From assembly GCA_023247915.1 (NCBI GenBank), contig JAHFFN010000005.1, forward strand, positions 1-58,731: DNA of 58,731 nt, written 5' to 3'. Each line of letters starts with the position of its first letter. Position 1 is the first letter of the stretch. Of this stretch, positions 51,641 through 58,731 are shown one piece after another. Position numbers and translations under genes: made by a program. Origin of the DNA: Candidatus Omnitrophota bacterium. GTDB taxonomy: Bacteria > Omnitrophota > Gorgyraeia > 2-02-FULL-51-18. The notes beneath the pieces are model-generated. The model did no database searches and had not been told where the DNA came from. It was given only the letters and a program-made list of their open reading frames with translations.

Positions 51641-53158
51641 ATGAAAAAATTTTTAGGGTTTGTCCTAGCCGCCGCGGTGGTGCTGGGAAACACCCCATTT
51701 GCCTGGGCGGATTCCGGGGATGAAATGCTTTCAATGCTGGAGAGCATGAAGAAACAGATGACGCAAATGCAGCAGACGATTGACCAGCAGAATCTAAGGA
51801 TTCAGCAATTAGAATCCCGGAAAGTTCTGGAATCTCCTCAGGCGAGTGCGTCGATGCAACCTTCTTCAGCTAGCCCTGCCTCTGCGATGACTGAGAACGA
51901 TTGGCAGAAGGGCATCAAAGACAATATAGGAGACGCGATTCCTTGGATGAAAGGCACGAAGTTCGCCGGCGATCTCAGGCTTCGCATGGAAAATTTTAGT
52001 TATTATGACAAAAATAATGATGCCGGCTCTACGGGAACTGCCGCAGATCGCGCTCGTAACCGTTTTCGTGTCCGCTTGAGATGGGGTTTTGAGAAAGATT
52101 TCGCGGATGATTGGAAAGTCGGTTTTAGACTCGCCACGGGAACACCGTCCACCACAAGCGGTGTCGCGACTGACAACACTTCTCCCAACGTGACGTTGGG
52201 CAATCCGGGATATTTTACTTTTAAGAATGTCTATATTGACCGCGCTTTTGCTATCTACGAGCCAAACGGCTTGAAAGATTATGGAGCGCTGAAGGGCGTG
52301 AAAATGGGCGCTGGAAAATTTGAAAATCCATTTTACCGCTACTCCACACCGATTGTTTGGGATGGGGATGTGACGCCGGAAGGCATCTATGAGCAGGCTA
52401 ATTTTTCTCTTTATAATTCCGAAGAGAACAAGCTGAATGCTCAAGCGACTCTCGGACAATTTATTGTGAATGAAAATACCGGGATCAGCGCGGACGCGAG
52501 CCTCTTGGGGTATCAAGGCGCTTTGACCTTTTCCACGCTTAATTTTGGAACAGACAAGCCGGTAGATTTTACAGGCGCTGTCTCATTTTATGATTACACC
52601 AATTGGTCTCAGACGATACTGGCCGCCGGAAATACAACGGCTACATCTTATCTAAGGACTAATTCGATTGTCGCCGATGATTTTCGAGTGCTTGATCTTT
52701 ACCCGGAAATCGTTTTTTACACCCACAAAATGCCGGTCACTCTTTGGTACAACTACATCGAGAATCTTGCCAATGTTGGCACCACGGATGTTGTTCGTTC
52801 GAATGGGGATAATATCCATGATATGGATACGGCTTGGGGGCTTGGATTTAAAATTGGCAAAGCCAAGGCGAAGGGTAGCTGGGAGCTTGCTTATGGCTAC
52901 TACTCCATTGGGGCGAATGCGGCGGTCGCGGCGTTTAGCGACAGTGATTTTGGAGGACCCGGTGGTCAGGGCTATACCAACCGCCAAGGCCACAAGTTTG
53001 GCTTAGGATACCAGTTGACGGAAAACATGACTATTAACTGGACGGCTTATATCGTGAGGCCTCTCAATCCTTTTAATGGCAATGCGACATTAGGCATTCA
53101 AAATTCAACGAATGAGTCCGTATTCCGTTCTCAACTCGACGCAGTTTACAAGTTCTAA
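51641..53158 (+). CDS. Outer-membrane porin, probably phosphate-starvation induced
   Basis: This 505-residue protein has a signal peptide (1-23, ending AWA-D), then a coiled-coil of about 45 residues (MLESMKKQMTQMQQTIDQQNLRIQQLES) that in such porins mediates trimer or cell-wall contact, then a 16-18-strand barrel (DLRLRMENFSYYD, RNRFRVRLRWGFEKDF, GAGKFENPFYRYSTP, KFGLGYQLTENMTINWTAYIVRPLNPF). It ends with Phe (AVYKF). Placed between the PhoB-like regulator and pstS, it probably admits phosphate, like OprP/OprO by role though not shown by sequence. The ATG at 51641 matches the signal peptide; the frame is open from 51581. Confidence 0.82.
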   Translation: MKKFLGFVLAAAVVLGNTPFAWADSGDEMLSMLESMKKQMTQMQQTIDQQNLRIQQLESRKVLESPQASASMQPSSASPASAMTENDWQKGIKDNIGDAIPWMKGTKFAGDLRLRMENFSYYDKNNDAGSTGTAADRARNRFRVRLRWGFEKDFADDWKVGFRLATGTPSTTSGVATDNTSPNVTLGNPGYFTFKNVYIDRAFAIYEPNGLKDYGALKGVKMGAGKFENPFYRYSTPIVWDGDVTPEGIYEQANFSLYNSEENKLNAQATLGQFIVNENTGISADASLLGYQGALTFSTLNFGTDKPVDFTGAVSFYDYTNWSQTILAAGNTTATSYLRTNSIVADDFRVLDLYPEIVFYTHKMPVTLWYNYIENLANVGTTDVVRSNGDNIHDMDTAWGLGFKIGKAKAKGSWELAYGYYSIGANAAVAAFSDSDFGGPGGQGYTNRQGHKFGLGYQLTENMTINWTAYIVRPLNPFNGNATLGIQNSTNESVFRSQLDAVYKF

Positions 53159-53177
53159 CGACTAAGGAGACCTGATC

Positions 53178-54191
53178 ATGGTTAAGAAAATCATCACGAT
53201 TTTAGCGGGGCTCGGGATCGCCGCGACAGCATTTGCGGCGGCGCCGGTTCTGATCAACGGAGCGGGAGCGACATTTCCTTATCCGATTTATTCCAAGTGG
53301 TTTGATGTGTATTCCACGATCAATCCGGACGCACGTTTCAATTATCAGTCGATCGGTTCCGGCGGAGGCATCAAGCAAATCACATCCGGGACAGTTGATT
53401 TCGGTGCTTCGGACGGTCCGATGACGGATCAACAGTTGGCGGACGCGCCGGGTCGGCTCTTCCACATTCCGATGGTGATGGGTGCCGTCGTTGTGGCCTA
53501 CAATGTGCCGGGCGTGGAGAAGGGTTTGCAACTCACTCCGGAGGTGCTCGCGGATATTTATTTGGGGAAAATCACCAAGTGGAATGACGCGCGCATCACT
53601 TCGGCGAATACCGGATTGCAGATTCCGGATATGCCCATCATCGTGGCGCGTCGCTCAGACGGTAGCGGGACGACGTATATCTTTGTCGATTATCTTTGCG
53701 CGGTGAGCGGGGAGTGGAAGCTTAAAGTCGGCAAGGGCACTTCGGTGAACTGGCCGGTTGGCTTGGGCGGCAAGGGCAACGAAGGTGTGGCCGGCATTGT
53801 CAGACAGACCCCGGGAAGCCTTGGTTATATTGAATTGTCCTACGCGGTTAAAAATAATTTAGCGTACGCGTCGATTCAAAATAAATCAGGCAAATTTATT
53901 GAGCCTTCGCTCGAGAGCACTTCGAAAGCCGCCGAAGGCGTCACGATCCCTTCGGATTTTCGGGTGTCGCTGGTCAATAGCGCTAATCCCGAAGCGTATC
54001 CAATCTCCGGCTTTACATGGCTTTTGGTTTATAAAAGCCAAGCGGATCCCGTGAAGGGCAAGGCGCTGGTTGATTTTATGCGCTGGGCGGTTCATGACGG
54101 GCAGTCCTACACTAAGGATCTTTTGTATGCGCCGCTTCCTCAAGAGGTTGTGCAAATGATTGATAAAAAGATCGAAGAAATCAAGTATTGA
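53178..54191 (+). CDS. pstS: Phosphate ABC transporter, substrate-binding protein
   Basis: PstS captures phosphate in the periplasm. The signal peptide (1-20) is followed by LINGAGATFPYPIYSKWFDVY, YQSIGSGGGIKQITSGTVDFGASDGPM and RRSDGSGTTYIFVDYL, the phosphate-binding loops. Length (337) is normal. A ribosome site (AAGGAGA) precedes the ATG. It is 19 bases after the porin and heads pstCAB-phoU. Confidence 0.96.
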   Translation: MVKKIITILAGLGIAATAFAAAPVLINGAGATFPYPIYSKWFDVYSTINPDARFNYQSIGSGGGIKQITSGTVDFGASDGPMTDQQLADAPGRLFHIPMVMGAVVVAYNVPGVEKGLQLTPEVLADIYLGKITKWNDARITSANTGLQIPDMPIIVARRSDGSGTTYIFVDYLCAVSGEWKLKVGKGTSVNWPVGLGGKGNEGVAGIVRQTPGSLGYIELSYAVKNNLAYASIQNKSGKFIEPSLESTSKAAEGVTIPSDFRVSLVNSANPEAYPISGFTWLLVYKSQADPVKGKALVDFMRWAVHDGQSYTKDLLYAPLPQEVVQMIDKKIEEIKY

Positions 54192-54204
54192 GCATGTACC
54201 AAGT

Positions 54205-55152
54205 ATGAAATCCCGCAAGGATGGCGGGGATAGGTTGTTCCAGGCGGCGATGATGGGCTTTGCGCTCATCATCGTCTTGCTCATTGTTGGAATCATCACG
54301 GAGTTGACGCGCTCCTCGATGCTTTCCATCAAACACTTCGGATTTTCTTTTTTTACGGGCATGACCTGGGATCCTGTTTTTGAAAACTTTGGCGCCCTGC
54401 CGTTTATTTACGGCACGCTGGTGACATCTCTGGTAGCGCTTTTGATCGCGGTGCCGATTGGCGTGGGAACCGCGATTTACCTGGCGGAATATGCGCCGCC
54501 GTTTTTAAGAAAAAGCATGTCGCTTTTGGTTGATCTTTTGGCGGCCATTCCAAGCGTGGTTTACGGTTTATGGGCGATTTTTGAACTCGTGCCGCTGATG
54601 CGTACGAACATTCAGCCTTTTTTAGGAAAATATTTAGGATTCCTGCCTTTTTTTCAAGGACCCAATTATGGCGTAGGAATGCTGGCGGCGAGTCTGGTGC
54701 TGGCGATCATGATTGTGCCGTTTATTATCTCCATTTCACGTGAAGTGATTATGACGGTGCCTCACGTGTACAAAGAAGCCGCCTATGCGCTGGGATCCAC
54801 ACGCTGGGAAGCGGTGCGTTCGATTATTTTAAGTTACGGTAAAACCGGGATTTTGGGCGGCGTCATTTTGGCGCTGGGTCGGGCGATCGGCGAGACAATG
54901 GCTGTGACTATGATTATTGGAAACAATGTGACGATCTCGCCGTCGCTTTTTTCTCCCGGTTACACTCTGGCGAGTGTGATCGCCAATGAATTTACGGAAG
55001 CGACGGGCAATCTTTATCTATCCGCGCTCATTGAAATGGGTTTAGTGCTTTTTATTGTCTCTATTATTGTGAACATGATCGCAAGGATGCTCATATGGTC
55101 GGTTACGCAGAAACAATCCACCGGAACGACGCTCAAACCGCGAGCGCTATAA
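54205..55152 (+). CDS. pstC: Phosphate ABC transporter permease PstC
   Basis: This 315-residue inner-membrane permease has six membrane helices and the binding-protein-dependent transport loop EAAYALGSTRWEAVRSIILSYGKTGILGGVILALGRAIGET. Together with PstA it forms the channel. The start at 54205 lies 13 bases after pstS; an upstream in-frame start at 54160 would overlap pstS and is less likely. The end overlaps pstA by 58 bases. Confidence 0.93.
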   Translation: MKSRKDGGDRLFQAAMMGFALIIVLLIVGIITELTRSSMLSIKHFGFSFFTGMTWDPVFENFGALPFIYGTLVTSLVALLIAVPIGVGTAIYLAEYAPPFLRKSMSLLVDLLAAIPSVVYGLWAIFELVPLMRTNIQPFLGKYLGFLPFFQGPNYGVGMLAASLVLAIMIVPFIISISREVIMTVPHVYKEAAYALGSTRWEAVRSIILSYGKTGILGGVILALGRAIGETMAVTMIIGNNVTISPSLFSPGYTLASVIANEFTEATGNLYLSALIEMGLVLFIVSIIVNMIARMLIWSVTQKQSTGTTLKPRAL

Positions 55153-56018
55153 AAGCCGCGTTCGAAAGGACGCGCTCTTATCGTTTTTGGAAGGATCGCA
55201 TTGCGGTATATTTTTTATTTTTATGCGCCGTGTGTGTGTTGGCGCCGCTTTTTTCCATTCTCGGAGATTTGCTCACACAAGGATTCTCCGCGCTGAATCT
55301 TGATTTTTTCACCAAGCTTCCGAAGCCGGTGGGGGAATCCGGCGGCGGGATGGCCAACGCGATTGTGGGCACATTGATTCTTCTGGGGATTGCGTTGACA
55401 GTGGGAGTGCCGATCGGGTTGGGGGCGGGAATTTATTTGAGTGAATACGCGGGTAGCCGCTTTGCGTTTGTGATTCGTTTTTTAACGGATGTGATGAATG
55501 GCGTGCCGTCGATTGTGTACGGTATTTTTGCTTACACGCTGTTTGTGGTGCCAATGAAGAGTTTTTCGGCGTGGTCGGGGGGCGCGGCGCTGGGCATTAT
55601 GATGATTCCCATTGTCACGCGAACCACCGAACAATTTTTAAGAATGGTTCCCAGCACACTTCGGGAGGCGGGGCTCGCGTTGGGTGCGCCGCGTTGGCGA
55701 GTGACGATTGATATTGTGTTGTCGACGGCGAAGGGTGGCATTATCACCGGCGTCATGGTCGCTCTGTCGCGCGTGGCGGGGGAAACCGCGCCGCTTCTTT
55801 TTACGGCCTTCGGCAACCGGTTTTGGCACAGCAATTTGACCGAGCCCATCGCGGCGTTGCCAATCCAAATTTTTTCTTACGCGATTTCACCGTTTGAGGA
55901 TTGGCATCGCCAGGCTTGGGCGGGAGCGCTGGTTTTAATTTTCATCGTGTTTTTAATTAATCTAATCGCCAATTATTTTGTTTCCAGGCAATCCAAAATG
56001 TTTGCGGGAAGAAAATGA
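55095..56018 (+). CDS. pstA: Phosphate ABC transporter permease PstA
   Basis: This second permease of 307 residues has six helices and the EAA loop [51 protein letters not shown]. The [14 protein letters not shown] segment is typical of PstA. The start overlaps pstC; no better start lies before the first helix. The N-terminal 30 residues are soluble. Confidence 0.94.
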   Translation: MVGYAETIHRNDAQTASAIKAAFERTRSYRFWKDRIAVYFLFLCAVCVLAPLFSILGDLLTQGFSALNLDFFTKLPKPVGESGGGMANAIVGTLILLGIALTVGVPIGLGAGIYLSEYAGSRFAFVIRFLTDVMNGVPSIVYGIFAYTLFVVPMKSFSAWSGGAALGIMMIPIVTRTTEQFLRMVPSTLREAGLALGAPRWRVTIDIVLSTAKGGIITGVMVALSRVAGETAPLLFTAFGNRFWHSNLTEPIAALPIQIFSYAISPFEDWHRQAWAGALVLIFIVFLINLIANYFVSRQSKMFAGRK

Positions 56019-56028
56019 GGAGTTTGTT

Positions 56029-56871
56029 ATGCCCATCGAGGAAGTCATGGAACGCCAACTAGAAATAAATCCTCAAGCGGTGTCGAAGACAGGAGAGTCT
56101 CAGGGATTAACTCAGGAAGAGATTAAGATCTCCGTCAAAAATCTTCACTTTTATTATGGCAAGCATAAAGCGCTTGAAAATATCTCCATGGATCTTCGCC
56201 CAAAAAAAGTAACCGCTTTGATCGGCCCTTCCGGTTGCGGCAAGTCCACGTTTTTAAGGTTATTCAACCGCATGAATGATTTGATTCCTCACGCGCGTAT
56301 CGAGGGGGCTATCCGGATTGATGGAAAAGATATTTACGGAAAAGACACCGATGTGGTCGAACTGCGGCGAAAGGTGGGAATGGTGTTTCAAAAATCCACC
56401 CCGTTTACCAAATCTATTTTTGACAATGTCGCGTACGGACTCAAGATTTTAGGGCTTCGCGACAAAGAGATCATTCATCAAATCGTCGAAAAGAGTTTGC
56501 GCGGCGCCGCGCTGTGGGATGAGGTGAAGGACAATCTGTCGAAATCGGCGCTCCAGCTTTCGGGAGGTCAACAGCAGAGGCTTTGCATCGCGCGCGCGTT
56601 GGCGGTGGGGCCGGAGGTACTTCTGATGGATGAGCCGTGCTCGGCGTTGGATCCGACCGCGACCGCGCGTATCGAGGAATTAATTTTTGAACTTAAAAAA
56701 CAGTACACGATCGTGATTGTGACGCACAACATGCAACAAGCGGCGCGTGTTTCCGATGAGACTGGGTTTTTGTTTTTAGGAAAATTGATTGAATTTGGAA
56801 ACACCGACAAAATTTTTACCAAACCCGACAATCCGATGACAGAAAGCTATGTCACCGGACGATTTGGTTGA
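56029..56871 (+). CDS. pstB: Phosphate ABC transporter ATP-binding protein PstB
   Basis: This 280-residue ATPase energises phosphate uptake. Walker [10 protein letters not shown], signature [15 protein letters not shown], Walker [14 protein letters not shown] and the switch histidine in [14 protein letters not shown] are intact. The first 35 residues, before [16 protein letters not shown], extend beyond the usual PstB start. GAGGAG lies before the ATG at 56029. A TTN-like [14 protein letters not shown] stretch is PstB-specific. Confidence 0.95.
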   Translation: MPIEEVMERQLEINPQAVSKTGESQGLTQEEIKISVKNLHFYYGKHKALENISMDLRPKKVTALIGPSGCGKSTFLRLFNRMNDLIPHARIEGAIRIDGKDIYGKDTDVVELRRKVGMVFQKSTPFTKSIFDNVAYGLKILGLRDKEIIHQIVEKSLRGAALWDEVKDNLSKSALQLSGGQQQRLCIARALAVGPEVLLMDEPCSALDPTATARIEELIFELKKQYTIVIVTHNMQQAARVSDETGFLFLGKLIEFGNTDKIFTKPDNPMTESYVTGRFG

Positions 56872-56883
56872 TAGGGGAGCCCC

Positions 56884-57549
56884 ATGGAAATTCATTTTGA
56901 TGAAGAGCTGAAAGTTTTAAAAGAGAAGTTGCTGAGAATGGCCGATGGCGTTCAAGAGATGATCGGTTTGGCAGTCCAGTCTCTGGTAAAACGGGAAAAA
57001 GCGTTGGCTGAGAAAGTCTTGGAATTGGAGCGGGGCATTAATTTATCCGAAGTGGAAATTGAGGACGAGATTTTAAGGCTTCTGGCTCGCCGCCAACCGG
57101 CGGCGCGGGATTTGAGACTTTTAACCGCGATTCTTAAAATCAATAATGATCTTGAGCGTGTCGCCGACCAGGCCTGCAATATCGCCGAGACGGCATTTTA
57201 TCTTCTCAAAGAACCGCCGCTCAAACCGCTGATCGACATTCCCAACATGGCGCATTTGGCGCAAAAAATGATCAGTGATAGCATTGTCGCGTTTGTGAAT
57301 CATGACGCGGCACTCGCCAAGAATGTGTGTGAACGTGACGATGCGGTGGATCAGCTCAACGCGCAGATTTTCCGTGAGCTTTTGACATATATGATGGAAA
57401 ATCCTTCCAGCATTACACGGGCTGTGGATTTAATTTTGGTCAGCCGCAATCTCGAGCGCATCGCGGATCATGCCACCAATATTGCCGAAGAGGTGATTTT
57501 TATCGAGGAAGGGAAGAATATTAAACATCACTTGCTGGATGAGGGGTGA
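56884..57549 (+). CDS. phoU: Phosphate signalling protein PhoU
   Basis: PhoU is a cytosolic six-helix protein of two similar halves that links the Pst transporter to the PhoR/PhoB signalling pair and represses the regulon when phosphate is plentiful. Each half has the metal-binding pattern: LLTAILKINNDLERVADQACNIAE and LILVSRNLERIADHATNIAEEVIF. The 221-residue length is normal. It is the last gene of the pst operon; tRNA-Gly converges on it from the other strand. Confidence 0.95.
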   Translation: MEIHFDEELKVLKEKLLRMADGVQEMIGLAVQSLVKREKALAEKVLELERGINLSEVEIEDEILRLLARRQPAARDLRLLTAILKINNDLERVADQACNIAETAFYLLKEPPLKPLIDIPNMAHLAQKMISDSIVAFVNHDAALAKNVCERDDAVDQLNAQIFRELLTYMMENPSSITRAVDLILVSRNLERIADHATNIAEEVIFIEEGKNIKHHLLDEG

Positions 57550-57555
57550 GGGTGG

Positions 57556-57626
57556 AGCGGGTGGCGGGAATCGAACCCGCGTAGCAAGTTTGGAAAACTT
57601 GAATTCTACCATTGAACTACACCCGC
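57556..57626 (-). tRNA. tRNA-Gly (UCC)
   Basis: On the minus strand the acceptor GCGGGTG pairs with CACCCGC, the anticodon loop TTTCCAA carries TCC between CAAGT and ACTTG, and the T-arm is GCGGG-TTCGATT-CCCGC. Discriminator base is T. It ends only six bases from the phoU stop. Confidence 0.94.
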
Positions 57627-57651
57627 TTGAAACCCCTTCAAAATCTTTTAT

Positions 57652-57679
57652 ATAGTATCAAACCTCCGAATTTCTTCAA
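57652..57679 (-). promoter_or_regulatory. Candidate promoter of tRNA-Gly
   Basis: On the minus strand TTGAAG (57679-57674) and TACTAT (57657-57652) are 16 bases apart, 25 bases upstream of the tRNA. Confidence 0.4.
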
Positions 57680-57736
57680 AACCTTTCTTTTTTTAAAGTC
57701 GACAAATTTAACGAGGCAGTGCTACTCTAAGTTTGT

Positions 57737-58366
57737 ATGACGATAAACACTCTCGCAAAAATTTTAATTAAGTTTGGAATTAGCGCTAACTTCCTCACCG
57801 CCGCCGGCTTAGTTGCGGCTGGACTCTCCGGCATCTTCGCCTATCAAGGACATTTTTTTCTCGCGGGCGCGGTTTTGCTTTTTTCCGGAGCGCTGGACAT
57901 GCTGGATGGCGCGGTCGCTCGGGAGGCGGGCACCGCAAAAGCGTTCGGCGGGATTTTAGATTCGACGCTGGATCGTTACGGCGACGGATTTGTGTTGGGC
58001 GGGATTTTGTTTTATTGTTTGGGACACTTAAGAATTTTATACGCTATTCTCTCCTTCAGCGCTCTCTTAGGGTCTTTTGCGATTAGTTATATTCGAGCCA
58101 GAGCGGAGTGTGAGATAGAGACTTGCCGCGTTGGATTTTGGGAGAGAGGGGAGCGCCTTGTTTTGATAGCGCTAGCGCTTCTCCTTCACAATCTCGCACC
58201 CGCGCTTTGGATTTTAGGAGTGGGGGCACATTGGACGGCTTTCCAGAGGCTTTATTTTGCGCATTCGCCAAAAAAGGATATTCCGGTCGCGCGCGCTTAT
58301 CCTTTTTATCATATCAAGATCGGAATATTGATCGGCATTCTTTTGTTTCTAAAAATACCGCTGTAA
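57737..58366 (+). CDS. CDP-alcohol phosphatidyltransferase family protein
   Basis: This 209-residue membrane enzyme joins a CDP-activated lipid to an alcohol. The catalytic CDP-AP motif is present as DMLDGAVAREAGTAKAFGGILDSTLDRYGD (DxxDG-xx-AR-x8-G-x3-D-x3-D), preceded and followed by membrane helices. The alcohol cannot be read from sequence; candidates are glycerol-3-phosphate or inositol-1-phosphate. Because inositol-phosphate synthase is encoded at 37201 in this genome, a phosphatidylinositol-phosphate synthase role is plausible but unproven. Confidence 0.85.
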   Translation: MTINTLAKILIKFGISANFLTAAGLVAAGLSGIFAYQGHFFLAGAVLLFSGALDMLDGAVAREAGTAKAFGGILDSTLDRYGDGFVLGGILFYCLGHLRILYAILSFSALLGSFAISYIRARAECEIETCRVGFWERGERLVLIALALLLHNLAPALWILGVGAHWTAFQRLYFAHSPKKDIPVARAYPFYHIKIGILIGILLFLKIPL

Positions 58367-58392
58367 CTGCAAGCGCCAGCGAATATTAACTC

Positions 58393-58420
58393 TTGACAGG
58401 TTTTTTAAAAATATTATAAT
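58393..58420 (+). promoter_or_regulatory. Consensus promoter of the tRNA-Thr/tuf unit
   Basis: Perfect TTGACA (58393-58398) and perfect TATAAT (58415-58420) with a 16-base spacer, 49 bases before tRNA-Thr. A strong promoter is expected for tuf. Confidence 0.8.
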
Positions 58421-58469
58421 CGGGTCTTCGCTGTGGATGAAAGAACGAACCTGTTGTTCTGTGCTTTCT

Positions 58470-58545
58470 GCTGGAGTAGCTCAGCTGGTAGAGCATCTGC
58501 ATGGTAAGCAGAAGGTCACCGGTTCAATCCCGGTCTCCAGCTCCA
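58470..58545 (+). tRNA. tRNA-Thr (GGU)
   Basis: The acceptor GCTGGAG pairs with CTCCAGC; the anticodon stem TCTGC/GCAGA encloses ATGGTAA with anticodon GGT; the T-arm is ACCGG-TTCAATC-CCGGT. Discriminator T and an encoded CCA follow (58543-58545). tRNA-Thr directly before tuf is a classic bacterial arrangement. Confidence 0.95.
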
Positions 58546-58587
58546 TTTTTGTTTTTTCGGTTGTCGCTTTCATTCATCGGTTCATAA

Positions 58588-58731
<144 letters not shown>

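Overview
The window reads as a chromosome segment of a Gram-negative-type bacterium. It encodes outer-membrane beta-barrels, Sec signal peptides, FtsH and a phosphate-regulated porin, uses the standard code, and has consensus sigma-70 promoters. A 20.7-kb gene for a secreted mosaic protein of 6,899 residues, next to CdaA, an archaeal/actinobacterial-type inositol-phosphate synthase and many short inverted-repeat elements, suggests Candidatus Omnitrophota (OP3), a lineage known for giant genes. The phylum is an inference from gene content; no marker was compared with a database.

Layout. 1-2405: 3' part of dnaE, split by an apparent one-base frameshift. 2454-7684: HU gene with its own promoter, then a tight cluster hisS-aspS-ybeY-(dgkA/PAP2 fusion)-recO. 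7685-7788: an inverted element of tandem heptamers. 7799-14400: glyQ, glyS, ppdK and a sigma-70 factor, followed by tRNA-Arg(CCU). 14663-35362: the giant gene. 35363-37178: a regulated leader, an outer-membrane porin and a terminator. 37201-38307 (minus): inositol-phosphate synthase, probably read from a leaderless mRNA. 38367-44354: an overlapping operon ftsH-folP-cdaA-ybbR-pdxJ-acpS-nnrD. 44353-45079: terminator, tRNA-Tyr, tRNA-Thr, a hairpin-rich leader and a pterin dehydratase. 45268-47010: a HigBA-type toxin-antitoxin pair, a membrane protein and a UPF0178 protein. 47012-50764: uup, cyclophilin, cold-shock gene with a terminator-like hairpin in its leader, EamA transporter. 50779-57549: a phosphate regulon (Pho-box-like repeats, PhoB-like regulator, porin, pstSCAB, phoU). 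57556-58731: tRNA-Gly, a CDP-alcohol phosphatidyltransferase, tRNA-Thr(GGU) and the start of tuf.

The outstanding object is the giant gene. Its product has a signal peptide and is punctuated by 29 clear copies (plus one decayed copy) of a pentapeptide, consensus Gly/Ala-Ala-Arg-Leu-Ala/Ser ('GARLA'), which cut it into about 30 unrelated modules. Recognisable modules include HEAT repeats, a clan-A-like glycoside hydrolase with a carbohydrate-binding-like domain, an acyl-carrier-protein domain and a phosphoglucose-isomerase-like domain. Two modules are present twice. Several modules begin, just after the linker, with what looks like the signal peptide of a former independent gene. Two heptamer repeat elements, built like the intergenic one at 7685, sit inside the reading frame at linkers. 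The linker DNA falls into two positional families. Together this looks like a gene that grows by capturing whole genes or domains at a standard junction, giving either a polyprotein that is later cut or a string of displayed domains. I know of no named system with this design.

Links between regions: AcpS (43084) could modify the ACP domain of the giant protein. CdaA implies c-di-AMP signalling. Inositol-phosphate synthase (37201) and the CDP-alcohol phosphotransferase (57737) could make an inositol phospholipid. The PhoB-like regulator, porin and Pst system form one phosphate-starvation unit.
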